DNA of 6,091 nucleotides from Spirochaetia bacterium (GTDB lineage: Bacteria > Spirochaetota > Spirochaetia > Treponematales > Treponemataceae), in NCBI GenBank assembly GCA_900769975.1, contig CAAGIR010000156.1, positions 1 to 6,091 on the forward strand, given 5' to 3'. A program made the translations under genes and the position numbers. Shown one piece after another: positions 1 through 6,091 of this stretch. Each line of letters starts with the position of its first letter. The first letter of the stretch is position 1. Below the pieces are notes generated by a model. The model did not search any database and was not told the DNA's origin. It worked only from the letters and a program-made list of their open reading frames with translations.

Positions 1-291
1 TATTCATTTGCAGAAGAATATGGAAAAAATTTTTCCTATAAAAGGTATAAAGACGGCTGGTATCTTCCAAGTATTGCAGAATTATACGAACTTTTCATAA
101 ATATTGATGAAGTAAACGGCGTTATTGAGCTTCTTGGTGGCGATAAAATTCAAAATGAAACATGGTCTTCTTCTCAAGTTTACAAACATAGAGACGGTCA
201 GTATCTGCTTGATATGAATACAGGTGAAGTTCAGATTTCATTTAAAGATATAAAGGCTCATGTAAGAAGCGTTTATTGTTTTAAGGATTAA
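1..291 (+). CDS. C-terminal part of an Lcl/DUF1566-like domain protein (5' end missing)
   Basis: The reading frame is open from the first base and stops with TAA at 289-291, giving the last 96 residues of a protein whose start lies upstream. The visible part resembles the C-terminal half of Lcl_C/DUF1566-type domains, related to those of many bacterial surface proteins. It has a 'GWYLPSIAELYELF' segment (residues 19-32, matching the usual W-x-LP-t-x-xEL pattern), a 'TWSSS' block (54-58, matching the usual YWSST), and a closing 'HVRSVYCF' (87-94, matching the usual VR-x-VR/C-x ending). Such domains are often surface-exposed and bind ligands, but no ligand can be named here. Neither the signal peptide nor the domain start is visible. 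The next gene begins 12 nt downstream, so the two probably share a transcript. Assignment is by remembered motif pattern only; a formylglycine-generating-enzyme-like (SUMF1) domain is the main alternative. Confidence 0.75.
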   Translation, partial: YSFAEEYGKNFSYKRYKDGWYLPSIAELYELFINIDEVNGVIELLGGDKIQNETWSSSQVYKHRDGQYLLDMNTGEVQISFKDIKAHVRSVYCFKD

Positions 292-293
292 TC

Positions 294-298
294 GGGAG
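294..298 (+). promoter_or_regulatory. Ribosome binding site for the 986-residue lipoprotein gene
   Basis: GGGAG lies 5 nt before the ATG at 304 and supports that start. It sits inside the 12-nt gap after the upstream stop codon, so there is no room for a separate promoter in the gap itself. Confidence 0.7.
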
Positions 299-303
299 TT
301 AAT

Positions 304-3264
304 ATGAAAAAGAATTTAAATAATATTGCAGTTTTGCTGAAAGTTTTATGCTTTCTTTCGCTTTTTGCTTTTTCAGCGTGTTCAATGCCTCTTGACGGTG
401 ATTATTCAAGCGGTACGTCTTCTGGATTAAGAAATATTTCTTTTATGCTCACAGATTCAGTTATAAAAACTCGCGGATTTATGGGCGGTTCTGTAGTCTA
501 TAATCCTTCTGATTTGTCTGTAAGTCAGCTTTCTAATGGTGTTGTAGTTGCTTTAAGATTTGGAAAAATCAATAGAATTGATGCAGGAAACAATCAGTAT
601 GTTTATGCAGATGATGAAGATGATGCTGTATTCGGTTATATTAATGTTTCAGATGTTAATAATGATTCAATTTCTTTTGATTACTATGAATTTGAATATG
701 ATGAAAAAAATGCCGTAAAAAAGAGTTCTTTTGTTCTAAGAAATGGTGATTTTGCTGATATAAATTCTGACGGTTATAACGATGTTGTTTACCGTCCGGC
801 ACCAACAGTTCGTCCTGGTTCTGAAAAATCTATGTGGCTTACTTTTATAAATGACCCGAACGAATATTTTTATTCAACAATGTTTTCTGTTTTGCCTCAG
901 CAATATGCACGAAGTGTTTATCCCGGCGGAATTATTGGCGTAAATACAGAAGGACGGTATATTGTCAATAAATATGATATTGGAACTTCAAACCGGGCAG
1001 CAGTTAAGAGCATTATTTACGGAGATTATGTAATCGATTTAGTTGATAGTACGGTCGGAATGTATGTCGGAAATGATTCTACAAAAAATGCAAGGGCAAT
1101 AGAAGAAAACGACATCAAAGTGATTGAACCTAGTGTTGATGATGACCCGGAACTTTATGTATATAAAAATCAGGAATTCACGGGTGAATATTCAATAAAT
1201 GCCCTTTTAAAAGCTCTTCCTTCGTCGATGGTTAAAGGTGATATAGATTCTATGTCTATTTCTGAAGGTGTTGAACTACTAAACAATCTTATAAAATCAA
1301 ATTCCTTTATTTATGATATTATAAAAGAAAATCCAGGTGAAGCTGCAAATAAAATTATGAGTGAAATTTCTGGTGCAGATTTTTCTTCTGAATTAATGAA
1401 AATCATTACAAACAGATGTGCCCTTTCAGAAATTTTTCCAAATCTTGCTCCTAAAGTTAATCTGATTTCGAATAGTTTGTGTGTGATTTTTCCATATTAT
1501 TCAGAAAATCTTGGAGAATTGATTGATGAAAAAGAAAAAGAAAATGTTCGTAGTGTGGTTAAAACTACTGTAGAAAATCATTCAAAATCACTTTCTGAAT
1601 TGGAAAAGGAACTTTCAGATTTAGTGGCAAAACGTAACGAAACAGAAATAAAATATAATGAATTAAAAAAGAAAGATGCAGAAATTGATTCTCTTACACA
1701 AAAACTTGCTGATTTAAAAAATAAAAAAAGATGTGTAGATAACATAAAACAAATTCAGGCTGAACTTCAACAAATAGTGGGAAACGGAAGCCGGGCAGTA
1801 GTGGAAGAAGATTATCGTGCTATAAATTCTTTCAATAATAACACAAATCCTCCTGCAATAAGCACAAGATATCTGGTTCTTTTAAATGACTTAAAAATTG
1901 CCCAAAAATATCAGGGGTACGATTTTGCTTCAGAAATAAGTGCAATAGAAAAACAGATAAAAGATTTTAATAACAAAAATCCAGATATTAAAAATGAAAT
2001 TTCAAGGCTTGGAAAGGAAGTAAAGCATCTTGGTGAATTAATTTATATTGCAGAAACTAGAGTGAATGAAAAAAAAGCTGTAAAAGAAAATGAAAATGTT
2101 GTTAAAGAAATTTCTGATCCGGATAAAGAAGCTCCTGGATGGATACAATATCAAGCAGAAAGAGCTGCAATTCTTTCTGTCTTTGAAAAACTGTATTCTT
2201 TTAATCTTCTTCCGACTCTTGCTGCAATGACAAATGTTCAGCAGATTGTTGATATTGTAGACGGAACAAACGCTGCCATAAAAGTTGGTGTAGGCGGAAG
2301 TTTTACTGTTACAAATTACAATCCAAGAATCGACCTTACGCTTTGTGTGCTTGTTCAGGCAGAACTTGAAGATGAACTTGAAGTTTCAATAAACGAAGTT
2401 TCTCTTTTTACTAAGGATGATGACAAAATCGTACTGGAAGACGGAATTGGAGCTACACAAAAAGAATCAGGGCTTTCAGAGGCAGATTTTGAAAAAAAAC
2501 TTTCAGAACAGACTGCAAAAATGAAAAAAGATGTTGGTATAGATAAATTTTTTATGGGATTTAAACAGGACGGTGAAGCTGTTTCTGCAAATGTATCAGT
2601 TTCCGATTGTGCTAAAACATTCCATAAGGCAATTCCTCTTGGTTCTGTTTTCCCGATTGTTGCAACTTTTGATGCAAAATTTGACATTCTTTTTTCGTGT
2701 CTTGTTGTAGGCCAGTTTCAGGATTGTTTTGTAGGCGGACTTGCCGTGTACGGTTATAAACTTAGTTGCGGTGTTGACTGGGGATTCCGTAAAAAAGTTT
2801 TAGGAGTGCCTGTTCCTTGGACATTTTATGCAAATCCGTATTCTCATTTTGATTCAATTGCAAAGGCTGCAGGATATGCAGGTTTTAAAAAGCAGGATGT
2901 TTCAGGTGTAAGGATTGGTGCCGGAATAAAACTTCAGATTGTTCCTGTTTTGGAACTTGGTGCCGGGGTGGGAATTGGTGCTTCTGTAGCAAGTGTTTCT
3001 GCTGATATAGGAATATCGTTCCCGGTTACTATTTTCATGCCAATTTCAACAACGAACGGACTTGTATTTGATACAAATTTTAAACCATTTTTATTTAATG
3101 AATTTGAAGTTGATTTTGGAGCCCGTTTTGATCTTGTTGCCCGTGCAAATCTTGATCCGCCTTTGGTAAATCCGCTTCAATTTACATGGCCGCTTATGAA
3201 TCTTGGAAAATACAATAAAGAAATTTTAAAAGTTCGTTATGAAAATTTTAAAAAAGTAGATTAA
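304..3264 (+). CDS. Large multidomain lipoprotein of unknown function (986 aa)
   Basis: No family is recognised. The N-terminus is a lipoprotein signal peptide: basic MKKNLNN, a hydrophobic core, and lipobox F23-S24-A25-C26, so the mature protein should be lipid-anchored at Cys26. Residues about 30-270 look beta-rich and contain a calcium-loop-like DINSDGYND (D152 to D160, DxNxDGxxD pattern as in FG-GAP/VCBS or EF-hand-like loops), with a weaker D-V-N-N-D copy at 117-121. Residues about 290-410 look helical. Two heptad-like charged stretches, about 413-493 and 528-605, are likely coiled coils. From about 655 to the end the sequence returns to alternating beta-type segments. It is very glycine-rich at 811-820 and 868-911, which looks barrel-like or membrane-associated, but the last residue is Asp rather than the terminal aromatic usual for outer-membrane barrels. 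The start is set by the GGGAG site and the signal peptide. It probably shares a transcript with the upstream gene. A surface scaffold or adhesin is possible but unproven. Confidence 0.9.
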   Translation: MKKNLNNIAVLLKVLCFLSLFAFSACSMPLDGDYSSGTSSGLRNISFMLTDSVIKTRGFMGGSVVYNPSDLSVSQLSNGVVVALRFGKINRIDAGNNQYVYADDEDDAVFGYINVSDVNNDSISFDYYEFEYDEKNAVKKSSFVLRNGDFADINSDGYNDVVYRPAPTVRPGSEKSMWLTFINDPNEYFYSTMFSVLPQQYARSVYPGGIIGVNTEGRYIVNKYDIGTSNRAAVKSIIYGDYVIDLVDSTVGMYVGNDSTKNARAIEENDIKVIEPSVDDDPELYVYKNQEFTGEYSINALLKALPSSMVKGDIDSMSISEGVELLNNLIKSNSFIYDIIKENPGEAANKIMSEISGADFSSELMKIITNRCALSEIFPNLAPKVNLISNSLCVIFPYYSENLGELIDEKEKENVRSVVKTTVENHSKSLSELEKELSDLVAKRNETEIKYNELKKKDAEIDSLTQKLADLKNKKRCVDNIKQIQAELQQIVGNGSRAVVEEDYRAINSFNNNTNPPAISTRYLVLLNDLKIAQKYQGYDFASEISAIEKQIKDFNNKNPDIKNEISRLGKEVKHLGELIYIAETRVNEKKAVKENENVVKEISDPDKEAPGWIQYQAERAAILSVFEKLYSFNLLPTLAAMTNVQQIVDIVDGTNAAIKVGVGGSFTVTNYNPRIDLTLCVLVQAELEDELEVSINEVSLFTKDDDKIVLEDGIGATQKESGLSEADFEKKLSEQTAKMKKDVGIDKFFMGFKQDGEAVSANVSVSDCAKTFHKAIPLGSVFPIVATFDAKFDILFSCLVVGQFQDCFVGGLAVYGYKLSCGVDWGFRKKVLGVPVPWTFYANPYSHFDSIAKAAGYAGFKKQDVSGVRIGAGIKLQIVPVLELGAGVGIGASVASVSADIGISFPVTIFMPISTTNGLVFDTNFKPFLFNEFEVDFGARFDLVARANLDPPLVNPLQFTWPLMNLGKYNKEILKVRYENFKKVD

Positions 3265-3278
3265 TTTTATATAGCGTA

Positions 3279-3336
3279 GAGATTCCGATGTTCAGAATGA
3301 CATAAAATCATCATGCTGAACACCGTGAAGCATCTC
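3279..3336 (+). repeat. Imperfect palindromic intergenic repeat element
   Basis: This is a 58-nt inverted repeat in the gap between two lipoprotein genes. The outer arms are GAGAT (3279-3283) and ATCTC (3332-3336). The inner arms are 3289-3300 and 3311-3322, pairing 11 of 12 bases (TGTTCAG with CTGAACA, one mismatch, then ATGA with TCAT), around a 10-nt loop at 3301-3310. The internal loop is asymmetric (5 nt against 9 nt). Each half can also fold by itself: 3282-3298 with ATTC/GAAT arms, and 3313-3333 with ATGCT/AGCAT arms. Read outward-in, both halves follow a GAGAT..GTTCAGnATGA pattern, which resembles dispersed intergenic palindromes known from several bacterial genomes. No T-run follows, so it is not a standard terminator, although it may still form a hairpin in the transcript. 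No second copy is visible in this window. Confidence 0.7.
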
Positions 3337-3355
3337 ACTAGTGGTTATATTTATT

Positions 3356-3360
3356 GGAGG
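3356..3360 (+). promoter_or_regulatory. Ribosome binding site deciding the start of the 278-residue lipoprotein
   Basis: GGAGG lies 4 nt before the ATG at 3365. It fixes this ATG as the start in preference to the in-frame GTG at 3341, which would place the ribosome binding site inside the coding region and put eight residues before the basic MKK of the signal peptide. Confidence 0.8.
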
Positions 3361-3364
3361 TTAT

Positions 3365-4201
3365 ATGAAAAAGACAGAAAAATTTTTTGGTCGTGCAGTT
3401 GTAGCTCTTTTTACTAGTGCACTTTGTTTTGGTTTTGCTTCTTGCAATTTTGGAGATAGTGATAATAATCCTGATTCACCGACAGATACTCCTTCGCAGA
3501 AAGAATACGGGGTTGTGAAAGAAGTTAAAATAAATAAAAGTGGTTATCTTGAAGGTGCAACTATCGAAATGACTGATTTTGGAATAAAAATGTATGATAA
3601 TGATGGCAGACTTTATGATAATCTAACATTGATATCTACTACTGCGTACATTCCAGATATTATCGATGTAAAAATTGGAAAAGATGCTGAAAATTTAAGA
3701 GAAGTGACTTTTGGTCATACAGTTTACCAAGAATCAGATTCTTTAATTTCTATAAGCGTAAAAGATTCAAAAACAGAAAATGGCGGAAAAACAAGTTCTA
3801 TTTCTATCATAAAAATAAATGAAATAAATTCTATATCGACAAGTTATATAAATATTTATCAGAATACTGATGTTATAACGCCAAACCTTCTTGCTTTAAA
3901 AAAAGACGGAGAAAACATTGCCATGATGCCTTTTTTGGAAGGTAATATTGTTGCCGATGGAATTACAGTTTATATCGATAAAAATTACGGAATAGGAAAA
4001 GATGCAGAAACCCATGAATATATTGAATATTCTGCCGGAACAGATTTAACAGATGTTATAAATACTATGAAAAACGCTGCAAAAAATGATACAACTCTTT
4101 CGTCTGACAAATATCATCGTTATTCTTTTTATATAAAATACATGGGACTTGAATCTAAAAAACGAAAAATATATGTAAACAAAACAGAAAAAAAATCTTA
4201 A
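3365..4201 (+). CDS. Lipoprotein of unknown function (278 aa)
   Basis: The protein begins MKKTEKFFGR, followed by a hydrophobic core and lipobox F24-A25-S26-C27, so it should be exported and lipid-anchored at Cys27. Residues about 28-49 form a polar Asp/Asn/Pro/Ser/Thr-rich linker, typical of the tether that follows a lipoprotein cysteine. The remaining 230 or so residues are rich in Ile, Asn, Lys and Ser with alternating hydrophobic positions, which suggests a mostly beta fold. The C-terminus is Lys-rich. No cysteine is seen after Cys27, and no catalytic or binding motif is recognised. The gene follows the palindromic repeat at 3279-3336 by 28 nt and has its own strong ribosome binding site. 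It could be read through from the gene upstream or use an unseen promoter. Composition matches its neighbours, so there is no sign of recent transfer. Function is unknown. Confidence 0.88.
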   Translation: MKKTEKFFGRAVVALFTSALCFGFASCNFGDSDNNPDSPTDTPSQKEYGVVKEVKINKSGYLEGATIEMTDFGIKMYDNDGRLYDNLTLISTTAYIPDIIDVKIGKDAENLREVTFGHTVYQESDSLISISVKDSKTENGGKTSSISIIKINEINSISTSYINIYQNTDVITPNLLALKKDGENIAMMPFLEGNIVADGITVYIDKNYGIGKDAETHEYIEYSAGTDLTDVINTMKNAAKNDTTLSSDKYHRYSFYIKYMGLESKKRKIYVNKTEKKS

Positions 4202-4228
4202 TTACAAGATTGGTTTACAATTTCTAAC

Positions 4229-4258
4229 AAATACACATTCTAATGGAAATATGTATTT
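4229..4258 (+). terminator. Weak candidate terminator hairpin after the 278-residue lipoprotein gene
   Basis: Arms 4229-4238 and 4249-4258 pair 9 of 10 bases (AAATACA with TGTATTT, one mismatch, then AT with AT) around a 10-nt loop. The stem is almost all A-T, and a T5 run follows only after a 7-nt gap (4266-4270), so it would be a poor intrinsic terminator. In such AT-rich DNA it may be chance. Confidence 0.3.
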
Positions 4259-4306
4259 CAAATCATTTTTCTGCGAATGTGCATAAAAATTAGATTAAGA
4301 ATTATT

Positions 4307-4335
4307 TTGGCAATATTTGTTCAGCCAACTTTATT
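4307..4335 (+). promoter_or_regulatory. Candidate sigma-70-type promoter for the M13 peptidase gene
   Basis: TTGGCA at 4307-4312 matches the TTGACA -35 consensus at five of six positions. TTTATT at 4330-4335, 17 nt later, matches the TATAAT -10 consensus at four of six. An alternative -10 is TATTAA at 4332-4337 with a 19-nt spacer. Transcription would begin near 4342, leaving about 20 nt before the ATG at 4362 and including the ribosome binding site. The 160-nt gap makes a separate promoter plausible, but AT-rich sequence gives many chance matches. Confidence 0.35.
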
Positions 4336-4351
4336 AATATCATTTTTATTT

Positions 4352-4355
4352 GGAG
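4352..4355 (+). promoter_or_regulatory. Ribosome binding site for the M13 peptidase gene
   Basis: GGAG lies 6 nt before the ATG at 4362. Together with the lipoprotein signal peptide that follows, it fixes the start of a gene that runs off the window. Confidence 0.7.
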
Positions 4356-4361
4356 TAAACT

Positions 4362-6091
4362 ATGCAAAAAAATGTTACTACAAAATTCTTTACGATGATT
4401 ATTGCAAGTTGTCTTACACTGACTTTCTTTACAGGCTGTCAGCAGGTTGTAGAAGAAAAAACTTATTACCTGAATACTTACTCAGTTCAGTTTGATGCAA
4501 ATGGCGGAAGTGGCACGATGAAAAGCCAGACATTCAGCCAGAATAAAGAACAGCAGCTTTCTAAAAACGCTTTTGAAGCTCCGGACGGAAGTCAGTTTGC
4601 AGGGTGGGCCACAAATCCAGATGCTTTTTCTGATGAATTTGAATACAAAGACACTGAATCTATCACCGTAAAAGAAAACATGACTCTTTACGCAATCTGG
4701 AAAATGGTCGAAGGTCGAGGAACGAATACTGAAACAAAAAATTTTCAGTTTGTTTTTGACGACTGGCAGACTACCGACGAATCTGTAAAACCTGGTGATG
4801 ACTTTTACAAATACAGTGCAGGAAAGTTTTATGAACTTGAAGAGGAAGAGCAATTTATAAAAAGTCTTTCAGGTAAACTTGATTTCCAAATGAAACTGTT
4901 TAATATTACTCAATTAAACGAGCCTTCTTTTAAAATAGGAAAAAAATATAAAGAACTTGTTAATAACGATAATGATAATTTTGAAGCTGTTCTTGATTTC
5001 TTACAGGAAGATATTGATAAAATAAACAAAGTTTCAACTGTGTCAGAGTTTTATGAACTTTTTGCTGAGTATATGTGGAATGATGAATCTTATTCTTATT
5101 TCACTGCAGATTTTAATGGGCGAGAACCTTGTGTTTTGATACAAATTCCTGACCCAAACAGTGAAAAAATTACAGAATTTGGTTTACCTATAGTAAATGA
5201 ATATTGTGACATAGAAAAGGCAAAGGAATTTTATCAAGCCTTAAAAAATCAATTTTTAATTACAGGAATATCAAAATTTAAAACAGATGAAAATTCAGCT
5301 TACTCAATTTTTAAGAAATCAATAACAAAGGAAACAGGAATTACTAATTTTGATTTATTGGTAAATGAAAGAGGTGAAGAATTTTTAAAGCATATTGATT
5401 TGGTTTGTGAAACTGCAGATGCAAATCCACTTTTAATATCACTTTCGCTTGACTATGCAAAAGAATTTTTGTGTTTTCTTGCAGCAAAAAAAGTTTATGA
5501 TAGTTATGATATAGAATTCATAGACTTAGACAAAACACCTTTCTATTGTTCATTGCTCAAAGCGTACCAAACAGAAATTGACAATGATGGAAGTCGCAAA
5601 AAATATACTGAAACTCTTTGTAAAGATTTACTTGCCACTTTTAAAAAACGAATCGAAAAAAATACATGGATGAGCGATACAACAAAAGCAAATGCAATAA
5701 AAAAAGCAGAAAATATGATTTTCCTTGCCGGTTATCCAGATAATTATCCAGAAGATTTTCTTTTTGAAACTGAGGCAGAACAAGAATGGGAATGTGCATA
5801 TCGGTTTATTTCTGAATTAACGAAAAAAAGCCGAATCATGCTTATAAAAAGAATTTTTCAAAATGATTTATCAATAGAACAAAGACTTCTTGATTGTTAT
5901 ATTCTTTCTGATAATACTATAGAAGACAATGCATTTTATAATCCATCCAACAATGCTATGGTAATTAATATTCCAAATCTTCAAGAAGAAGTTTTAAAAC
6001 TTGATTCAAGCGATGCGTTTAATTATGCAATTTTGGGTGCAACTACAATCGGACACGAACTTTGCCACGCTTTTGATTCAACAGGTGCACA
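4362..6091 (+). CDS. M13-family zinc metallopeptidase lipoprotein with N-terminal Listeria-Bacteroides repeat domain (3' end missing)
   Basis: The frame stays open for 576 codons to the window edge. Signal peptide: MQKNVTTK, a hydrophobic core, and lipobox F23-T24-G25-C26, giving a lipid anchor at Cys26. Residues about 40-113 match the Listeria-Bacteroides (InlB B-repeat, Flg_new-like) domain: 'VQFDANGGSG', 'FAGWATNPD' and closing 'LYAIW'. The M13 N-terminal domain begins near 'PGDDFYKYSAGKF' (about 144-156, the usual DFYxYxxGxW). It continues through 'WMSDTTKANAIKKAE' (436-450) and 'GYPDNY', both standard M13 features. The catalytic part has 'NAFYNPSNNAMVINIP' (523-538, equivalent to the substrate-binding NAYYxP region of neprilysin) and the zinc motif H565-E566-L-C-H569. 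The third zinc ligand (ExxxD motif) lies beyond the window. By family knowledge it should be a zinc endopeptidase, usually acting on oligopeptides, here tethered outside the cytoplasm. About 150-200 residues are expected to be missing. Specificity cannot be inferred, and PepO-like is the nearest named group. Confidence 0.93.
   Translation, partial: MQKNVTTKFFTMIIASCLTLTFFTGCQQVVEEKTYYLNTYSVQFDANGGSGTMKSQTFSQNKEQQLSKNAFEAPDGSQFAGWATNPDAFSDEFEYKDTESITVKENMTLYAIWKMVEGRGTNTETKNFQFVFDDWQTTDESVKPGDDFYKYSAGKFYELEEEEQFIKSLSGKLDFQMKLFNITQLNEPSFKIGKKYKELVNNDNDNFEAVLDFLQEDIDKINKVSTVSEFYELFAEYMWNDESYSYFTADFNGREPCVLIQIPDPNSEKITEFGLPIVNEYCDIEKAKEFYQALKNQFLITGISKFKTDENSAYSIFKKSITKETGITNFDLLVNERGEEFLKHIDLVCETADANPLLISLSLDYAKEFLCFLAAKKVYDSYDIEFIDLDKTPFYCSLLKAYQTEIDNDGSRKKYTETLCKDLLATFKKRIEKNTWMSDTTKANAIKKAENMIFLAGYPDNYPEDFLFETEAEQEWECAYRFISELTKKSRIMLIKRIFQNDLSIEQRLLDCYILSDNTIEDNAFYNPSNNAMVINIPNLQEEVLKLDSSDAFNYAILGATTIGHELCHAFDSTGA

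Noticed and set aside
1..291. Possible variable protein of a diversity-generating retroelement
   Set aside because: Lectin-like C-terminal domains are such targets in some Treponema, but no template repeat, reverse transcriptase or near-copy of this 3' end is visible in the window.
2355..2687. Antisense open frame of 110 codons inside the large lipoprotein gene
   Set aside because: It lies wholly within a strongly supported gene, its translation is a low-complexity Ser-rich shadow of Asp/Glu-rich codons, and no ribosome binding site or domain supports it.
3336..3343. CACTAGTG palindrome at the end of the intergenic repeat, with ACTAGTG recurring at 3413-3419
   Set aside because: The match is too short to distinguish from chance, and the second copy sits inside the signal-peptide codons of a gene.
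3341..3364. Upstream in-frame GTG start for the 278-residue lipoprotein
   Set aside because: The GGAGG at 3356-3360 and the basic start of the signal peptide both point to the ATG at 3365.
4277..4495. 72-codon + strand open frame overlapping the start of the peptidase gene
   Set aside because: It overlaps the signal peptide and repeat domain of the M13 gene in another frame, lacks a good ribosome binding site, and shows no recognisable protein features.
4482..4853. Antisense open frame of 123 codons within the peptidase gene
   Set aside because: The + strand in this stretch clearly encodes the repeat domain and the start of the M13 domain; the antisense frame is a shadow.

Overview
This AT-rich window holds four genes, all on the + strand, and most or all encode exported proteins. 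The best guess for the source is a host-associated spirochete of the Treponema type. The grounds are three consecutive lipoprotein signal peptides with relaxed lipoboxes (Phe instead of Leu at -3), strong A/T-rich codon bias, and the kinds of surface protein present. No rRNA or housekeeping marker is available to confirm this, so the taxonomy is inference.

Layout. (1) 1-291: 3' end of a gene whose last 96 residues look like an Lcl/DUF1566-type domain. (2) 304-3264: a 986-residue lipoprotein that starts 12 nt after gene 1 stops, so the two are probably co-transcribed. It has a beta-type N-terminal part with a calcium-loop-like DxNxDGxxD motif, a helical and coiled-coil middle, and a glycine-rich beta-type C-terminal part; its function is not recognised. 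(3) 3265-3364: a 100-nt gap almost filled by an imperfect palindromic element (3279-3336) that looks like a dispersed intergenic repeat. (4) 3365-4201: a 278-residue lipoprotein of unknown function. (5) 4202-4361: a 160-nt gap with a weak hairpin and a candidate promoter. (6) 4362 to the window end: the first 576 residues of an M13-family (neprilysin/PepO-like) zinc metallopeptidase, also a lipoprotein, carrying a Listeria-Bacteroides-type repeat domain between the lipid anchor and the peptidase. The zinc motif HELCH lies just inside the window edge.

How they fit together. The region reads as a surface-lipoprotein cluster. Genes 1 and 2 look like one transcription unit. Gene 3 has its own strong ribosome binding site after the repeat element. 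Gene 4 probably has its own promoter. Only gene 4 has a confident biochemical role, as a membrane-anchored peptidase or oligopeptidase acting outside the cytoplasm. No defence system, CRISPR array, transposase, RNA gene or reverse transcriptase is visible.
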